Assembly: GCA_963813195.1 (NCBI GenBank)
Contig: CAWEYC010000036.1
Span: forward strand, 186,001 to 250,000
Origin: Roseiarcus sp963813195
GTDB taxonomy: Bacteria > Pseudomonadota > Alphaproteobacteria > Rhizobiales > Beijerinckiaceae
Direction of reading: 5' to 3'
DNA: 64,000 nt
Part shown: positions 17,912-27,311 of the stretch, one piece after another
Numbering within the stretch: the stretch's first letter is position 1
Layout: the number at the start of each line of letters is the position of its first letter
Notes under the pieces: model-generated
Seen by the model: only the letters and a program-made list of their open reading frames with translations
Told to the model about the DNA's origin: nothing
Database searches by the model: none
Position numbers and translations under genes: made by a program

Positions 17912-18445
17912 TCATTCCTCCCCGCCGACGATGACGAAGGCGCTGTCGGTGTCGGTGACGATCAGACCGAGGCTGACGCCGCCCGGGGCGTGCTCCTCGG
18001 TCTTGCCCGAGATATAGACGTCGCCGCGTTGGCGCGAGGCTTTGAGGTATTCGCGCGCATCGGCGCTCATATCGCGCACCATGCTGCGGCTCTTGGCGGC
18101 GTCCCAGCCCAGTCCGGAGCGGAGCGCGGCGGCCTGGAAATTCTCGAACTCGGTCGCCGCGCGCGCCGAGGCGGGCTCGGCGATGCGCGCCTCGAAGCGC
18201 AGAAGTCCGTTGGTCCGGCAGGTCAAAGTGCCGTCGATCTCGGATTTCGTCGTGATGTCGAAGACGTCGGTGTCGCTTCTTGCCCTGGAGACGACCAGCG
18301 CATGGTTGAAGTCGACGTGGAGGTCGCTCGCCGCGGTTCGCAATTTCTCGATGAATGCGTCGCAACTCGAGAGCGCCGGCTTGGCGAGAGCCGGAGCGGC
18401 GCTGAGGCAAAGTCCGAGAATTGCGAGCCCTAAACCCGATCGCAT
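17912..18445 (-). CDS. Exported protein of unknown function
   Basis: A 177-residue protein with a signal peptide, MRSGLGLAILGLCLSAAPALA, cleaved before KPALSSCDAF. The mature protein has two Cys (SSCDAFIEKL and DGTLTCRTNG) and no repeats or membrane segments. ATG 18445 is favoured over the upstream GTG at 18454 because GGGGAG is spaced correctly for it. It lies downstream of pepA on the same strand after 80 bp. I do not recognise the family. Confidence 0.75.
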   Translation of the reverse strand: MRSGLGLAILGLCLSAAPALAKPALSSCDAFIEKLRTAASDLHVDFNHALVVSRARSDTDVFDITTKSEIDGTLTCRTNGLLRFEARIAEPASARAATEFENFQAAALRSGLGWDAAKSRSMVRDMSADAREYLKASRQRGDVYISGKTEEHAPGGVSLGLIVTDTDSAFVIVGGEE

Positions 18446-18525
18446 CACATCCACTCCCCGGCGATTATGCGTGGCAAAGTCGATCTTCCCCCGACATCAT
18501 GACGCCGAAAACAACGCGCGGCCGC

Positions 18526-20025
18526 TCAGCGCTCGTAATATTCGGCCACCAGGCGATCCAGCAGGCGCACGCCCCACCCCGATCCCCAGGATTGGTTGAT
18601 CTCGCTGGCCGGCGAATTCATCCCCGTTCCCGCGATGTCGAGGTGCGCCCACGGCGTGTCGTTGACGAAGCGCTTGAGGAATTGCGCCGCGGTGATCGCG
18701 CCGCCGTTCCGGCCGCCCGTATTCTTCACGTCGGCGAACTTGGAATCGATCATTTTGTCGTAAGCCGGCCCGAGCGGCATGCGCCAAACGGCTTCGCCCG
18801 TCGCCGCGCCGACGACGCTCAGCCGAGCGGCCAGTTCGTCGTCGTTGGAAAATAGCCCGGCGTGCTCCTGGCCGAGCGCGACCATGATGGCGCCGGTCAG
18901 CGTCGCCAGATCGACGATGAAGCGCGGCTTGATCTTGTCCTGGACGTACCACAGGGCGTCGGCGAGAACGAGGCGACCTTCCGCGTCGGTGTTGATGATT
19001 TCGATCGTGCGGCCGGACATGGACTTGAGAATGTCGCCCGGGCGGAGGGCCGCGCCGTCCGGCATATTCTCGACGAGGCCGATGACGCCGACCGCGTCGA
19101 CCTTGGCCTTCCGGCTGGCGAGCGCGTGGATCAGGCCGACGACGCAGGCCGCTCCCGCCATGTCGCCCTTCATGTCCTCCATGCCCGCGCCCGGTTTGAT
19201 CGAGACGCCGCCGGAATCGAAACACACGCCCTTGCCGACGAATGCGACCGGCTTCCCCTTCTTCGCCTTGGCGCCGCGCCAGCGCATGACGACAAGCCGG
19301 CTGTCGCGCCGCGAGCCCTGCCCCACGCCGAGCAGGGCGCCCATGCCCAGCTTCGCCATCGCCTTCTCGTCGAGGATTTCGACGTCGACGCCGAGCGCCT
19401 GCAAACCCGCCGCCCGTTCGGCGAACGCCTCGGGAAACAGCACGTTCGGCGGTTCGTTGACCAAGGTGCGGGCGAGTTCGACCCCCTCGGCGACCGCGAT
19501 GCGCGCCGGCGCCGCGTCGCGGGCGCCCGCGACGTCGGGAACGCCGATCGTGATCGAGGGAGCCACGTCGTCGGCTTCGTCGCCGTTCTTCTTCGTCGTC
19601 TTGTACTTGTCGAACCGATACGCCCGCAGGCGCAGTCCCAGCGCGAAATCGGCGGCCGCTCCGCCGTCCCATTCGCCGGCGGGGGCCTCGAACGCCACTT
19701 CGACCTTCTTGGCCGCGCCGAGCTTGCCGAACACGTAGCCGCCGAGCGTCGGGAAATCGACCGGCTTGCCGTCCTTGTCGGGGGCGACGCCGACGACGAG
19801 CAGACGCGCCGCTTCGACGCCCGACGGCTCGAGAATATCCACGGACGTTAGGTATTTACCGCGAAACCCCGCGGTCTTGGCCGCCGCCTCGATCCGCGCG
19901 GCGGCATCGCCCAGCAGGGCGCCGGCCCGGGGCCCAACTTTGATGTCCGCGCCGACGAAAATCACATAGGTTCCACCCTTGGGCTCCGAAATGGCCCCAA
20001 ACGCGAACTTAACGAATTCGGTCAT
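18526..20025 (-). CDS. pepA: Leucyl aminopeptidase PepA
   Basis: A 499-residue M17 aminopeptidase with the two-metal site. Visible elements are the metal-binding FVGKGVCFDSGGVSIKPGAGM segment, the signature NTDAEGRLVLADAL, and the C-terminal AHLDIAGTGMNSPASEINQSWGSGWGVRLL. It removes N-terminal residues from peptides in the cytosol as a hexamer; homologues also bind DNA. It is divergent from lptF across a 236-bp promoter region, the normal arrangement in Rhizobiales. Confidence 0.97.
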   Translation of the reverse strand: MTEFVKFAFGAISEPKGGTYVIFVGADIKVGPRAGALLGDAAARIEAAAKTAGFRGKYLTSVDILEPSGVEAARLLVVGVAPDKDGKPVDFPTLGGYVFGKLGAAKKVEVAFEAPAGEWDGGAAADFALGLRLRAYRFDKYKTTKKNGDEADDVAPSITIGVPDVAGARDAAPARIAVAEGVELARTLVNEPPNVLFPEAFAERAAGLQALGVDVEILDEKAMAKLGMGALLGVGQGSRRDSRLVVMRWRGAKAKKGKPVAFVGKGVCFDSGGVSIKPGAGMEDMKGDMAGAACVVGLIHALASRKAKVDAVGVIGLVENMPDGAALRPGDILKSMSGRTIEIINTDAEGRLVLADALWYVQDKIKPRFIVDLATLTGAIMVALGQEHAGLFSNDDELAARLSVVGAATGEAVWRMPLGPAYDKMIDSKFADVKNTGGRNGGAITAAQFLKRFVNDTPWAHLDIAGTGMNSPASEINQSWGSGWGVRLLDRLVAEYYER

Positions 20026-20261
20026 TCAAATCCCCAATCACGTCGTCGAAGAGGCGGGGTCGGGTTTAAGCCCACGCCGGGAGGACTAATCAAGGGCTTT
20101 CACCCGCCCGTCAATAAGCGGCGGCAGCGAAAGTCACGCTTCGCGCCGTCGTGGATCACGGGATCGCTCCTTGCCAGACTCGCCTGGGCGGGCTAGCGCT
20201 GCGGCGTTGCGCGAGCGCCGTCGGGGCGCCTCTGGAAAGGAAACACGGAAACAGCCGCCGG

Positions 20262-21392
20262 ATGTTGCGCATTGAACGATATATTTTCCGAACCGCGACA
20301 TCGGCCTTCCTGGCGGGCCTGCTCGCGCTGACGGGACTCGTCTGGGTCACGCAGGCCCTGCGGCAGATCGACATCATGACCAGCAAGGGCCAGTCGCTGG
20401 TGGTGTTCTTCACGATCACCGGACTGACCCTGCCCTCGCTCGTCGCCATCATCGCGCCGGTCGCGCTGTTCGCCGGCGTGCTTTATTGCCTCAACAAGCT
20501 GAACGGTGACAGTGAATTGGTCGTCATGAGCGCGTCGGGCGTTTCGCCGTGGCGGCTGCTGCGGCCGTTCGTGGGACTGTTCGCGATCGTGTTCATCCTG
20601 GAGGCCGGCCTCTATATCGATGTCATGCCGTGGAGCTTCGACGCCATCGAAACGATGACGACCCTGGTTCGCGCCGATTTCATCGCCAATCTGGCGCGTC
20701 CGGGCGCTTTCAACGAACTGGAGGCGGGTTTCATATTCCACTTCCGCGAGCGCGCGCCGGACGGCTCGCTGCGTGGCGTCTTCATGCAGGATCGCCGCGA
20801 TCCCGCCCACATCACAACGTACATCTCGGAAGTGGGCAGGACGGCCCAAAAGGACGGCCAGACCTACCTCGTCCTGTCGAAGGGCAGCTATCAGCGTCCT
20901 GAGCGTTCCGGTGATTCGGCGATCGTGACTTTCGAGGACTATGCGATTGATCTTTCCCAATTCATTCACAAGGGGGACACGGTCAAACGGCCGCGCGAGC
21001 GCGCGACGCTGCAATTGATCGCGCCGGATCCCAAGGACGCGTCGGCGTCGCGACTGGCCGGGCGATTGCACTCGGAATTGCTCGACCGCCTCGCGAGCCC
21101 GTTTTACGCCTTTGCGGCGGGTTTCATCGGGTTTGCCGCGCTCGGCGAAGCGCGAACGACGCGGCAGGGCCGCGGCGTCGCGATGGGCGTCGCGGTTTTC
21201 ACGTTTTCGGCGTTGCGCATGCTCGGGATCGCGGCGACTTCGCTCGCCGCCAGCAAGCCGGATGCAGGATATATCGTTTGGGCGCTCCCGATCGGCGCTT
21301 CGGCGCTGAGCGTCGATGCGATCTTTGGCGGACCGGTCAGCCGCGCCCTGCGGGCGATCCGCCGTCTCGCCTTCGCCGCGAAGAGGGCGTAA
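20262..21392 (+). CDS. lptF: LPS export ABC transporter permease LptF
   Basis: A 376-residue inner-membrane permease of the LptB2FG extractor that lifts lipopolysaccharide from the inner membrane. It starts MLRIERYIFRTATSAFLAGL at ATG 20262 after GGAAAGGAAAC. Membrane segments lie near the start and in the last 100 residues, with a large periplasmic beta-jellyroll between. Its TAA overlaps the lptG ATG by 1 nt (TAATG), so the two are coupled. Confidence 0.95.
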   Translation: MLRIERYIFRTATSAFLAGLLALTGLVWVTQALRQIDIMTSKGQSLVVFFTITGLTLPSLVAIIAPVALFAGVLYCLNKLNGDSELVVMSASGVSPWRLLRPFVGLFAIVFILEAGLYIDVMPWSFDAIETMTTLVRADFIANLARPGAFNELEAGFIFHFRERAPDGSLRGVFMQDRRDPAHITTYISEVGRTAQKDGQTYLVLSKGSYQRPERSGDSAIVTFEDYAIDLSQFIHKGDTVKRPRERATLQLIAPDPKDASASRLAGRLHSELLDRLASPFYAFAAGFIGFAALGEARTTRQGRGVAMGVAVFTFSALRMLGIAATSLAASKPDAGYIVWALPIGASALSVDAIFGGPVSRALRAIRRLAFAAKRA

Positions 21393-22471
21393 TGGTCGGC
21401 GGCACGCTAGGGCGTTATTTCGCCAGGCGGTTCTTCCGGACGATCGTCGCGGTCTTCGCGGGCGTGTTCGCGCTCATTTACGCAATCGACGTCGTGGAAA
21501 TGCTGCGCCGTTCGGGCGATACGCCCGGCGCGTCGGGCGCGCTGATGGCGTGGGTTTCGCTCCTGCACACGCCGATCATCGCCGAACAGGCTCTGCCGTT
21601 CGCCGTTCTTTTCGGAGCGATGATCTCGTTCCTCAATCTGTCGCGCAAGCTGGAGCTCGTGGTGGCGCGCGCCGCCGGGGTCTCGGCCTGGCAGTTCATC
21701 ACGCCGCCGCTGCTCGTCGTCGTCGCCTTCGGCGTCGTCATGGTGACGCTGTACAATCCGGTTTCCACAGCGATGAAGCGCCAGGCGGATCAAATCGAGG
21801 CGCGCTTATTCGGCGGCGGCGGCGGCGCCTCGACGGGCGTTTGGATCAGACAGAAGAGCGTAGACGGCGAAGCGGTCGTTCACGGCGACGCCAGTGACAG
21901 GTCCGGAATGTCGCTCACCCATGTCCAGGTGTTCAACTTCGACAAAAGCGGCGGGTTCGTGGAGCGTGTCGACGCCGAGAGCGCGACGTTGCGGGAGGGG
22001 TACTGGAGCCTGAAGAACGCCAATGTCGTCACCCCAGGCTTCGACACCCTGCCGACACCCTCCTATCTGCTCGCGACCAACCTGACCAAGACGGAAGTCA
22101 TGCAGGCCTTCGTGGCCCCTGAAACCGTGTCCTTCTGGGCGCTGCCGGGCCTCGCCGCGCAGACCGATCGCGCGGGCCTTGACGCGACGTCATATCGGCT
22201 GCGATTTCAAGAACTTCTCGCCATGCCGCTCATGCTGGTGGCGATGGTTCTCGTGGCTGCATGTTTTTCATTAAGATTCTTCCGAATGGGCGGCGTCCAA
22301 AAGATGGTTTCCAGTGGCGTCATCGCCGGCTTCGTGCTTTATGTCGCGACGAAACTCGTCAACGATCTCGGCGGGGCGGGGGTCTTCAGCGTCCCAGTCG
22401 CGGGGTGGTCGCCAGCCGTGGTCGGCTGCGTATTTGGAGTGTACGTGCTTCTCCACCAGGAGGATGGTTGA
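21392..22471 (+). CDS. lptG: LPS export ABC transporter permease LptG
   Basis: A 359-residue partner of LptF, MVGGTLGRYFARRFFRTIVAVFAGVFALIYAIDVVEMLRRSG. It has the same layout of membrane helices with a periplasmic domain. RKLELVVARAAGVSAWQFI is the coupling-helix region that contacts LptB. The start overlaps the lptF stop (TAATG) and the stop overlaps lptD (TGATG). lptB and lptC are not in the window. Confidence 0.95.
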   Translation: MVGGTLGRYFARRFFRTIVAVFAGVFALIYAIDVVEMLRRSGDTPGASGALMAWVSLLHTPIIAEQALPFAVLFGAMISFLNLSRKLELVVARAAGVSAWQFITPPLLVVVAFGVVMVTLYNPVSTAMKRQADQIEARLFGGGGGASTGVWIRQKSVDGEAVVHGDASDRSGMSLTHVQVFNFDKSGGFVERVDAESATLREGYWSLKNANVVTPGFDTLPTPSYLLATNLTKTEVMQAFVAPETVSFWALPGLAAQTDRAGLDATSYRLRFQELLAMPLMLVAMVLVAACFSLRFFRMGGVQKMVSSGVIAGFVLYVATKLVNDLGGAGVFSVPVAGWSPAVVGCVFGVYVLLHQEDG

Positions 22472-25074
22472 TGGGCCACACCATCAGCTTTTCCAACGCG
22501 AACGGACGTCGTCGGGGCGTCGTCGCGCGTTTGGCCACGAGTCTGGCCGTCCTGTTCGCGCTTGCGCTCGGCGCCGCGGCGGCGCACGCTCAAACCAGCG
22601 CGCCCGCGCCGGCGCAAAAGGCCGCGCGGACGTCGTCGCAGGCCGCCGCAGCAGCGCAGAATCCCGACAAGCTGATCCTCGAGGCCAACGAACTGATCTA
22701 CGACAAGGATCACAACACCGTCTCCGCGGTCGGCGGCGCGGTGCTCTATTATAAGCATCGGATTCTTCAGGCCGATCGGGTCGTCTACAATCGCGCCACC
22801 AAGCGGCTCTACGCCGAGGGCCACGCGAAGCTGACGGACGAAAAGGGCAATATCACCTACGCCTCGCGATTCGACCTGACCGACGACTTCGGCGCGGGTT
22901 TCGCCGAAGGCGTGGAGATGATGTCGACTGAGAAGACCCGCTTCACCGCGCCGCGCATCGAACGGTCGGGAGGGGTGACCGTATTCAACGGCGGCGTCTA
23001 TACGGCCTGCGAACCCTGCATGGACCACCCCGATCGTCCGCCGCTGTGGCAGGTTCGCGCCGCTCGCATCATCGAGAACCAGCAGACCCACATGGTCTAC
23101 TACGAGGATGCGTGGCTTGAAGTCGGCGGCTATCCGATCGCCTACGTCCCCTACTTTTCCGCCGCCGATCCCTCGGTTACGCGACAGAGCGGTTTCCTGA
23201 CGCCGCATTTCTACGAGGGAAACCAGCTCGGCTACGGCATGGGCATCCCCTACTTCCTGAATCTCGCGCCCAACTACGATCTGACGCTGACGCCGGCCTA
23301 TCTCTCGCTCCAGGGCCCCTTCGGCGATGCACAGTGGCGCCACCGCTTGGACAACGGCGAGTACAACATTCGGGTGACCGGCCTCTACCAGGAGGACCCA
23401 ACGGCGTTTCCACCGGCCCCCTATGACGGCGGCAGCGAGCGCTGGCGCGGCTCGCTCGAGAGCAAGGGCCAATTCTACATCAATCAGAATTGGAAATATG
23501 GCTGGGATCTGACGTTTGTTTCCGATCCGTTCTACCTCAACGAATACAAGATCAAGGAAGATGATCCTTCGCGCTACTTCTTCCAGGACATCGTTTCCTC
23601 GGTTTATCTCCGCGGCCAGGCGGATCGCGGATTCTTCGACCTGAGCGGCTATCGTTTCCAGTCCGAGGTCGCCAGCACCGACGCGCGGACGGAGCCGCTC
23701 GCGGTTCCCGTGCTCGATTACAACAAGACCTTCGCGATGTCGCCCGCGACCACTTACGGAATTGGCGGCGAAGTCAACTTCGACCTCAACGCGACGAACA
23801 TCAATCGCGCCGAAGCTTCGTTCCAGAACGTCGGACCGCAATCGCTCGATCAGGCTTACAGTCTCTACAACGTCTGCGAGACCGGCGGCACGGTCGTCTC
23901 CGGCACGCGAATCGGCGGCAATTCGGGGCCGTCGGCCTATACGCCGGGCAATTGCCTGCTGAACGGAATCGCCGGCGATTACGCGCGCGTGTCGGAACAG
24001 GCGACATGGAAGCGTCAATACATCGATCCGATCGGCGAATCGTGGACGCCGTTCGTCTTTGCCCGTCTCGACGGCGAGTCGACCCAGCTCAACACCACCC
24101 AGAGTTTCACCTACTCCACCCCGGTGGGGTCGAGCACCATCTACAACGGCAGCCAGACCAACTTCTTCGGCGGCGCGAGCAGCGGTTCTTATGCGCGCGG
24201 CATGCCGGGCGTCGGCTTGGAATATCGCTACCCCTTCGTCTCGTCTTCGATGATCGGGCAGCAGACCATCGAGCCGATCGCGCAGTTGATCGTGCGCCCG
24301 AACGAATACGTGCCGAAACTGCAGCCGAACGAAGACGCCCAGAGCCTCGTGTTTGACGAGACGACCCTCTTCGCCTGGGACAAATACTCCGGCTACGACC
24401 GCATAGAGGGCGGCACGCGGCTCAATTACGGCGTGCAGTACACGGCGAATTTCGCCAACGGCGGCCACGCCAACGTCATTGGCGGCGAATCCATCCAGGT
24501 CGCCGGGCAAAATTCCTACACGATCGTCACCGACACCAACACCGGGCTGGAATCAGGGCTCGACAAGCAATATTCAAACTTCGTCGCGGGCGAGACACTC
24601 CAGCCGTTCTCGTCGAACTTTTCGCTCACCAGCAAGCAGCAGTTCGACAGCTCCGACTTCGCGCTCAAGCGGCTCGACGTGATCGCCAGCGGCGGATTCG
24701 GCGGCTTCACCGCCAACGTCGACTATGGGCGATACGCCGCGCAACCCTTGCTCGGTTGGGTTTTCGACCGCGAAGGAATCATGACCAACCTCAGCTACAA
24801 GATCGCCAATGGCTGGACGGTCAACGGAAACGCCGTGTTCGACATGTCGCGATATCTCTACGATCTGCCGGGACAGTCGACGCCGCGCTTCTACCCGACC
24901 GACTACGGCTTCGGGCTCACCTATACGGACACCTGCACGACGGTTAAATTGCTCTATTCCTCGAACATCAGCGATCCCATCACCACGATCCCGTCGGTCC
25001 GCGAACAGACCCTCCTGCTGCAGATCACGCTACGGACTCTGGGAGACATCGAGTTCGAGTCGTCCGTACAATGA
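22471..25074 (+). CDS. lptD: LPS-assembly outer-membrane protein LptD
   Basis: An 867-residue protein with a signal peptide (ends AAAAHAQ, about residue 35). An OstA/LptA-like N-terminal domain follows (LILEANELIYDKDHNTVSAVGGAVLYY, about 60-90), then a large beta-barrel full of aromatic-rich strands ending IEFESSVQ. It inserts LPS in the outer leaflet together with LptE. The start overlaps the lptG stop. In most relatives surA follows; here pdxA starts 22 nt after the lptD stop. Confidence 0.95.
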   Translation: MGHTISFSNANGRRRGVVARLATSLAVLFALALGAAAAHAQTSAPAPAQKAARTSSQAAAAAQNPDKLILEANELIYDKDHNTVSAVGGAVLYYKHRILQADRVVYNRATKRLYAEGHAKLTDEKGNITYASRFDLTDDFGAGFAEGVEMMSTEKTRFTAPRIERSGGVTVFNGGVYTACEPCMDHPDRPPLWQVRAARIIENQQTHMVYYEDAWLEVGGYPIAYVPYFSAADPSVTRQSGFLTPHFYEGNQLGYGMGIPYFLNLAPNYDLTLTPAYLSLQGPFGDAQWRHRLDNGEYNIRVTGLYQEDPTAFPPAPYDGGSERWRGSLESKGQFYINQNWKYGWDLTFVSDPFYLNEYKIKEDDPSRYFFQDIVSSVYLRGQADRGFFDLSGYRFQSEVASTDARTEPLAVPVLDYNKTFAMSPATTYGIGGEVNFDLNATNINRAEASFQNVGPQSLDQAYSLYNVCETGGTVVSGTRIGGNSGPSAYTPGNCLLNGIAGDYARVSEQATWKRQYIDPIGESWTPFVFARLDGESTQLNTTQSFTYSTPVGSSTIYNGSQTNFFGGASSGSYARGMPGVGLEYRYPFVSSSMIGQQTIEPIAQLIVRPNEYVPKLQPNEDAQSLVFDETTLFAWDKYSGYDRIEGGTRLNYGVQYTANFANGGHANVIGGESIQVAGQNSYTIVTDTNTGLESGLDKQYSNFVAGETLQPFSSNFSLTSKQQFDSSDFALKRLDVIASGGFGGFTANVDYGRYAAQPLLGWVFDREGIMTNLSYKIANGWTVNGNAVFDMSRYLYDLPGQSTPRFYPTDYGFGLTYTDTCTTVKLLYSSNISDPITTIPSVREQTLLLQITLRTLGDIEFESSVQ

Positions 25075-25096
25075 GTCGCGACGGGCCCCGAAGCCG

Positions 25097-26089
25097 ATGA
25101 CCGCTCGACCGCTCGCCATGACCATGGGCGACCCCGCCGGGATCGGGCCCGAGCTCGCGTTGCGCGCCTGGCTCGCGCGCGATTCGCGCACGGCGCCGTT
25201 CTTCGTCCTCGCCGATCCCGATGCGCTCCGGGCCCTGGCGCAGCGTCTCGGGTTCGACGCGCCGATCGCCGTGGTCTCGCCGGCCGAGGCGCGCGCGGCG
25301 TTCCCCCGCGCCCTGCCCGTCGTCGCCCTCGCGGCCGGAGCCGAGGCGCGTCCGGGCGAGCCCGATCCCGCCTTCGCCGCCGCGACGATCGAATCGATCG
25401 AGCGCGCCGTCGGCTACGTCCGCTCGGGCGAAGCGAGCGCGGTCGTCACCAACCCCATCGCCAAGGCGACGCTCTATCAGGCTGGCTTCAAGTTTCCCGG
25501 CCACACCGAATATCTCGGCGCGCTCGCGGCGCCGTGGGGAGCGCCGGCGCAGCCGGTCATGATGATCTGGTCGCCGGCTCTCGCCGTCGTGCCGGTCACG
25601 ATCCACGTCGCCCTGAACGAAGTTCCGAAGTTGCTCACCCGAGAACTCATCGTTTCGACGGCGCGTGTCGTCGCCGCCGACATGACCAAGAGGTTCGGCC
25701 TTGCGCGGCCGCGTCTGGCCCTCGCCGGCCTCAATCCGCACGCCGGCGAAGGCGGCGCCATGGGGCGCGAAGAGATCGAGACTATCGCGCCGGCGGTCGC
25801 CGAACTGCGCGCCGAAGGCCTCGAGGTCGTCGGCCCGCTGCCGGCCGACACGATGTTCCACACGGCGGCGCGCGCGCGCTACGACGTCGCGCTGACCATG
25901 TATCACGATCAGGGGTTAATCCCGGCCAAGACGCTGGCGTTCGACACGGGCGTCAACGTCACGCTGGGATTGCCGTTCGTGCGCACGTCGCCGGACCACG
26001 GGACGGCGTTCGACATTGCCGGCAAGGGGCTGGCGAACCCGACGAGCCTGATCGAGGCTTTGCGGCTGGCCGCGCGCCTCGCGCTGTGA
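25097..26089 (+). CDS. pdxA: 4-hydroxythreonine-4-phosphate dehydrogenase PdxA
   Basis: A 330-residue metal- and NAD-dependent enzyme of the DXP-dependent pyridoxal phosphate pathway. Hallmarks are LAMTMGDPAGIGPELALRAW (residues 6-25), the metal-site GLNPHAGEGG and YHDQGLIPAKTLAFDTGVNVTLGLPFVRTSPDHGTAFDIAG. ATG 25097 is the first start after lptD. Its TGA overlaps the rsmA GTG start. Confidence 0.96.
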   Translation: MTARPLAMTMGDPAGIGPELALRAWLARDSRTAPFFVLADPDALRALAQRLGFDAPIAVVSPAEARAAFPRALPVVALAAGAEARPGEPDPAFAAATIESIERAVGYVRSGEASAVVTNPIAKATLYQAGFKFPGHTEYLGALAAPWGAPAQPVMMIWSPALAVVPVTIHVALNEVPKLLTRELIVSTARVVAADMTKRFGLARPRLALAGLNPHAGEGGAMGREEIETIAPAVAELRAEGLEVVGPLPADTMFHTAARARYDVALTMYHDQGLIPAKTLAFDTGVNVTLGLPFVRTSPDHGTAFDIAGKGLANPTSLIEALRLAARLAL

Positions 26090-26973
26090 CGCTCGCGGCC
26101 GACGGCCTGCCGCCGCTGCGCGAGGTCGTCGCCACGCACGGGCTCGATGCGAAAAAGTCACTCGGCCAGAATTTCTTGTTCGATCTCAATCTGACCGGCC
26201 GCATCGCGCGCGCCGCCGGCCCGCTCGACGGCGTCGTCGTCGTCGAGATTGGTCCGGGGCCCGGCGGCCTGACCCGGGCGCTGCTCGCCCATGGCGCGGC
26301 AAAAGTCATCGCGATCGAGCGCGACGGGCGCTGCCTTGGCGCGCTCGCCGAGATCGCCGCGCATTGGCCGGGCCGGCTCGACGTCATCGCGGACGACGCC
26401 CTCGCCATCGACCCCGCGGCTTTGATCGCGCGAGCCGAGGGCGCGCCGCTGCGCATCTGCGCCAACCTGCCCTACAACATCGCGACGGCGCTGCTGACGC
26501 GCTGGCTCGAGGCCGAGCCCTGGCCGCCGTTCTACGATCGCCTGACGCTGATGTTTCAGCGCGAGGTCGCGCTGCGCATCGTCGCCACGCCGGCCGAGCG
26601 CGCCGACTACGGTCGGCTCGCCGTGCTCGCGGGCTGGCGGACGCGCGCCCGGCTGCTGTTCGACGTTCCCCCGGCTGCGTTCACACCGCCGCCGAAGGTC
26701 ACCTCGAGCGTCGTCGAACTGATCCCGCGTGAGAGCTCCGAGCCGTGCGATCCCCGTCTGTTGTCGACGGCGACCCAGGCGGCGTTCGGCCAGCGGCGCA
26801 AGATGCTCCGCCAATCGCTGAAGAGTTTCGCCGCCGCGCGCGGGCTGGACGTCGCCGCGCTGCTCGAAGCCGCTGGCCTCGACCCGACCCGCAGGGCGGA
26901 GGAAATCGAGGTGGCCGGATTTTGCGCGCTCGCCCGCGCCGCGCGACATGGCAAATCGCCCAATCGGGATTGA
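26086..26973 (+). CDS. rsmA: 16S rRNA dimethyladenosine transferase RsmA (KsgA)
   Basis: A 295-residue SAM-dependent enzyme that dimethylates two adjacent adenosines near the 3' end of 16S rRNA. The motif GPGPGGLTRAL (SAM binding, about 53-63) and the catalytic NLPYNIAT are present, with SLGQNFLFD near the start. It starts at GTG 26086, overlapping the pdxA stop (GTGA), the standard pdxA-rsmA coupling. Confidence 0.96.
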   Translation: MTLAADGLPPLREVVATHGLDAKKSLGQNFLFDLNLTGRIARAAGPLDGVVVVEIGPGPGGLTRALLAHGAAKVIAIERDGRCLGALAEIAAHWPGRLDVIADDALAIDPAALIARAEGAPLRICANLPYNIATALLTRWLEAEPWPPFYDRLTLMFQREVALRIVATPAERADYGRLAVLAGWRTRARLLFDVPPAAFTPPPKVTSSVVELIPRESSEPCDPRLLSTATQAAFGQRRKMLRQSLKSFAAARGLDVAALLEAAGLDPTRRAEEIEVAGFCALARAARHGKSPNRD

Positions 26974-27309
26974 CGAACTCGCCCAGGCGAGACCTGACGC
27001 CCGTCGATGCGCCCGGTCCCAGTGCGAAGGCCAGCGGCGCGCTTATCGAAGCTTCGGGAATGCATTCGCGACTTGAAGCAAATTTACAAAACTATTGATT
27101 TCACACTTATTCTTGATGGTGGCGAGACCGAGGCGAGATTGCCGGGCGTCGTCGGGGTTGGAGCATTGCGCCGGCGCATGCATTCAGACCATAGGTGAGG
27201 AATCTCGATGCAAAGCCTTGAGGGGACACGATCCGAGGATCTTCAACCTATTACTGTAGCGGACGATGCCGCCGTCTGCCGAAAGCGGAAGATGGCGGCT
27301 TCGCCATCT
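26974..27309. other. Intergenic stretch (336 bp) between convergent rsmA and metY
   Basis: There is no convincing gene. An A/T-richer patch lies at about 27065-27120. The right end holds the hairpin listed at 27288-27311. Nothing else was recognised. Confidence 0.5.
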
Positions 27310-27311
27310 TC
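27288..27311 (-). terminator. Hairpin at the metY stop, probable terminator
   Basis: A perfect 10-bp stem, GAAGATGGCG / CGCCATCTTC with a 4-nt loop, overlaps the last bases of the metY stop codon on the minus strand. The T-run after it is short (CGCTTTC), so termination may be weak. Confidence 0.6.

Noticed and set aside
22339..24510. A 723-codon open frame on the minus strand opposite lptD
   Set aside because: It is the antisense shadow of lptD with no family features.
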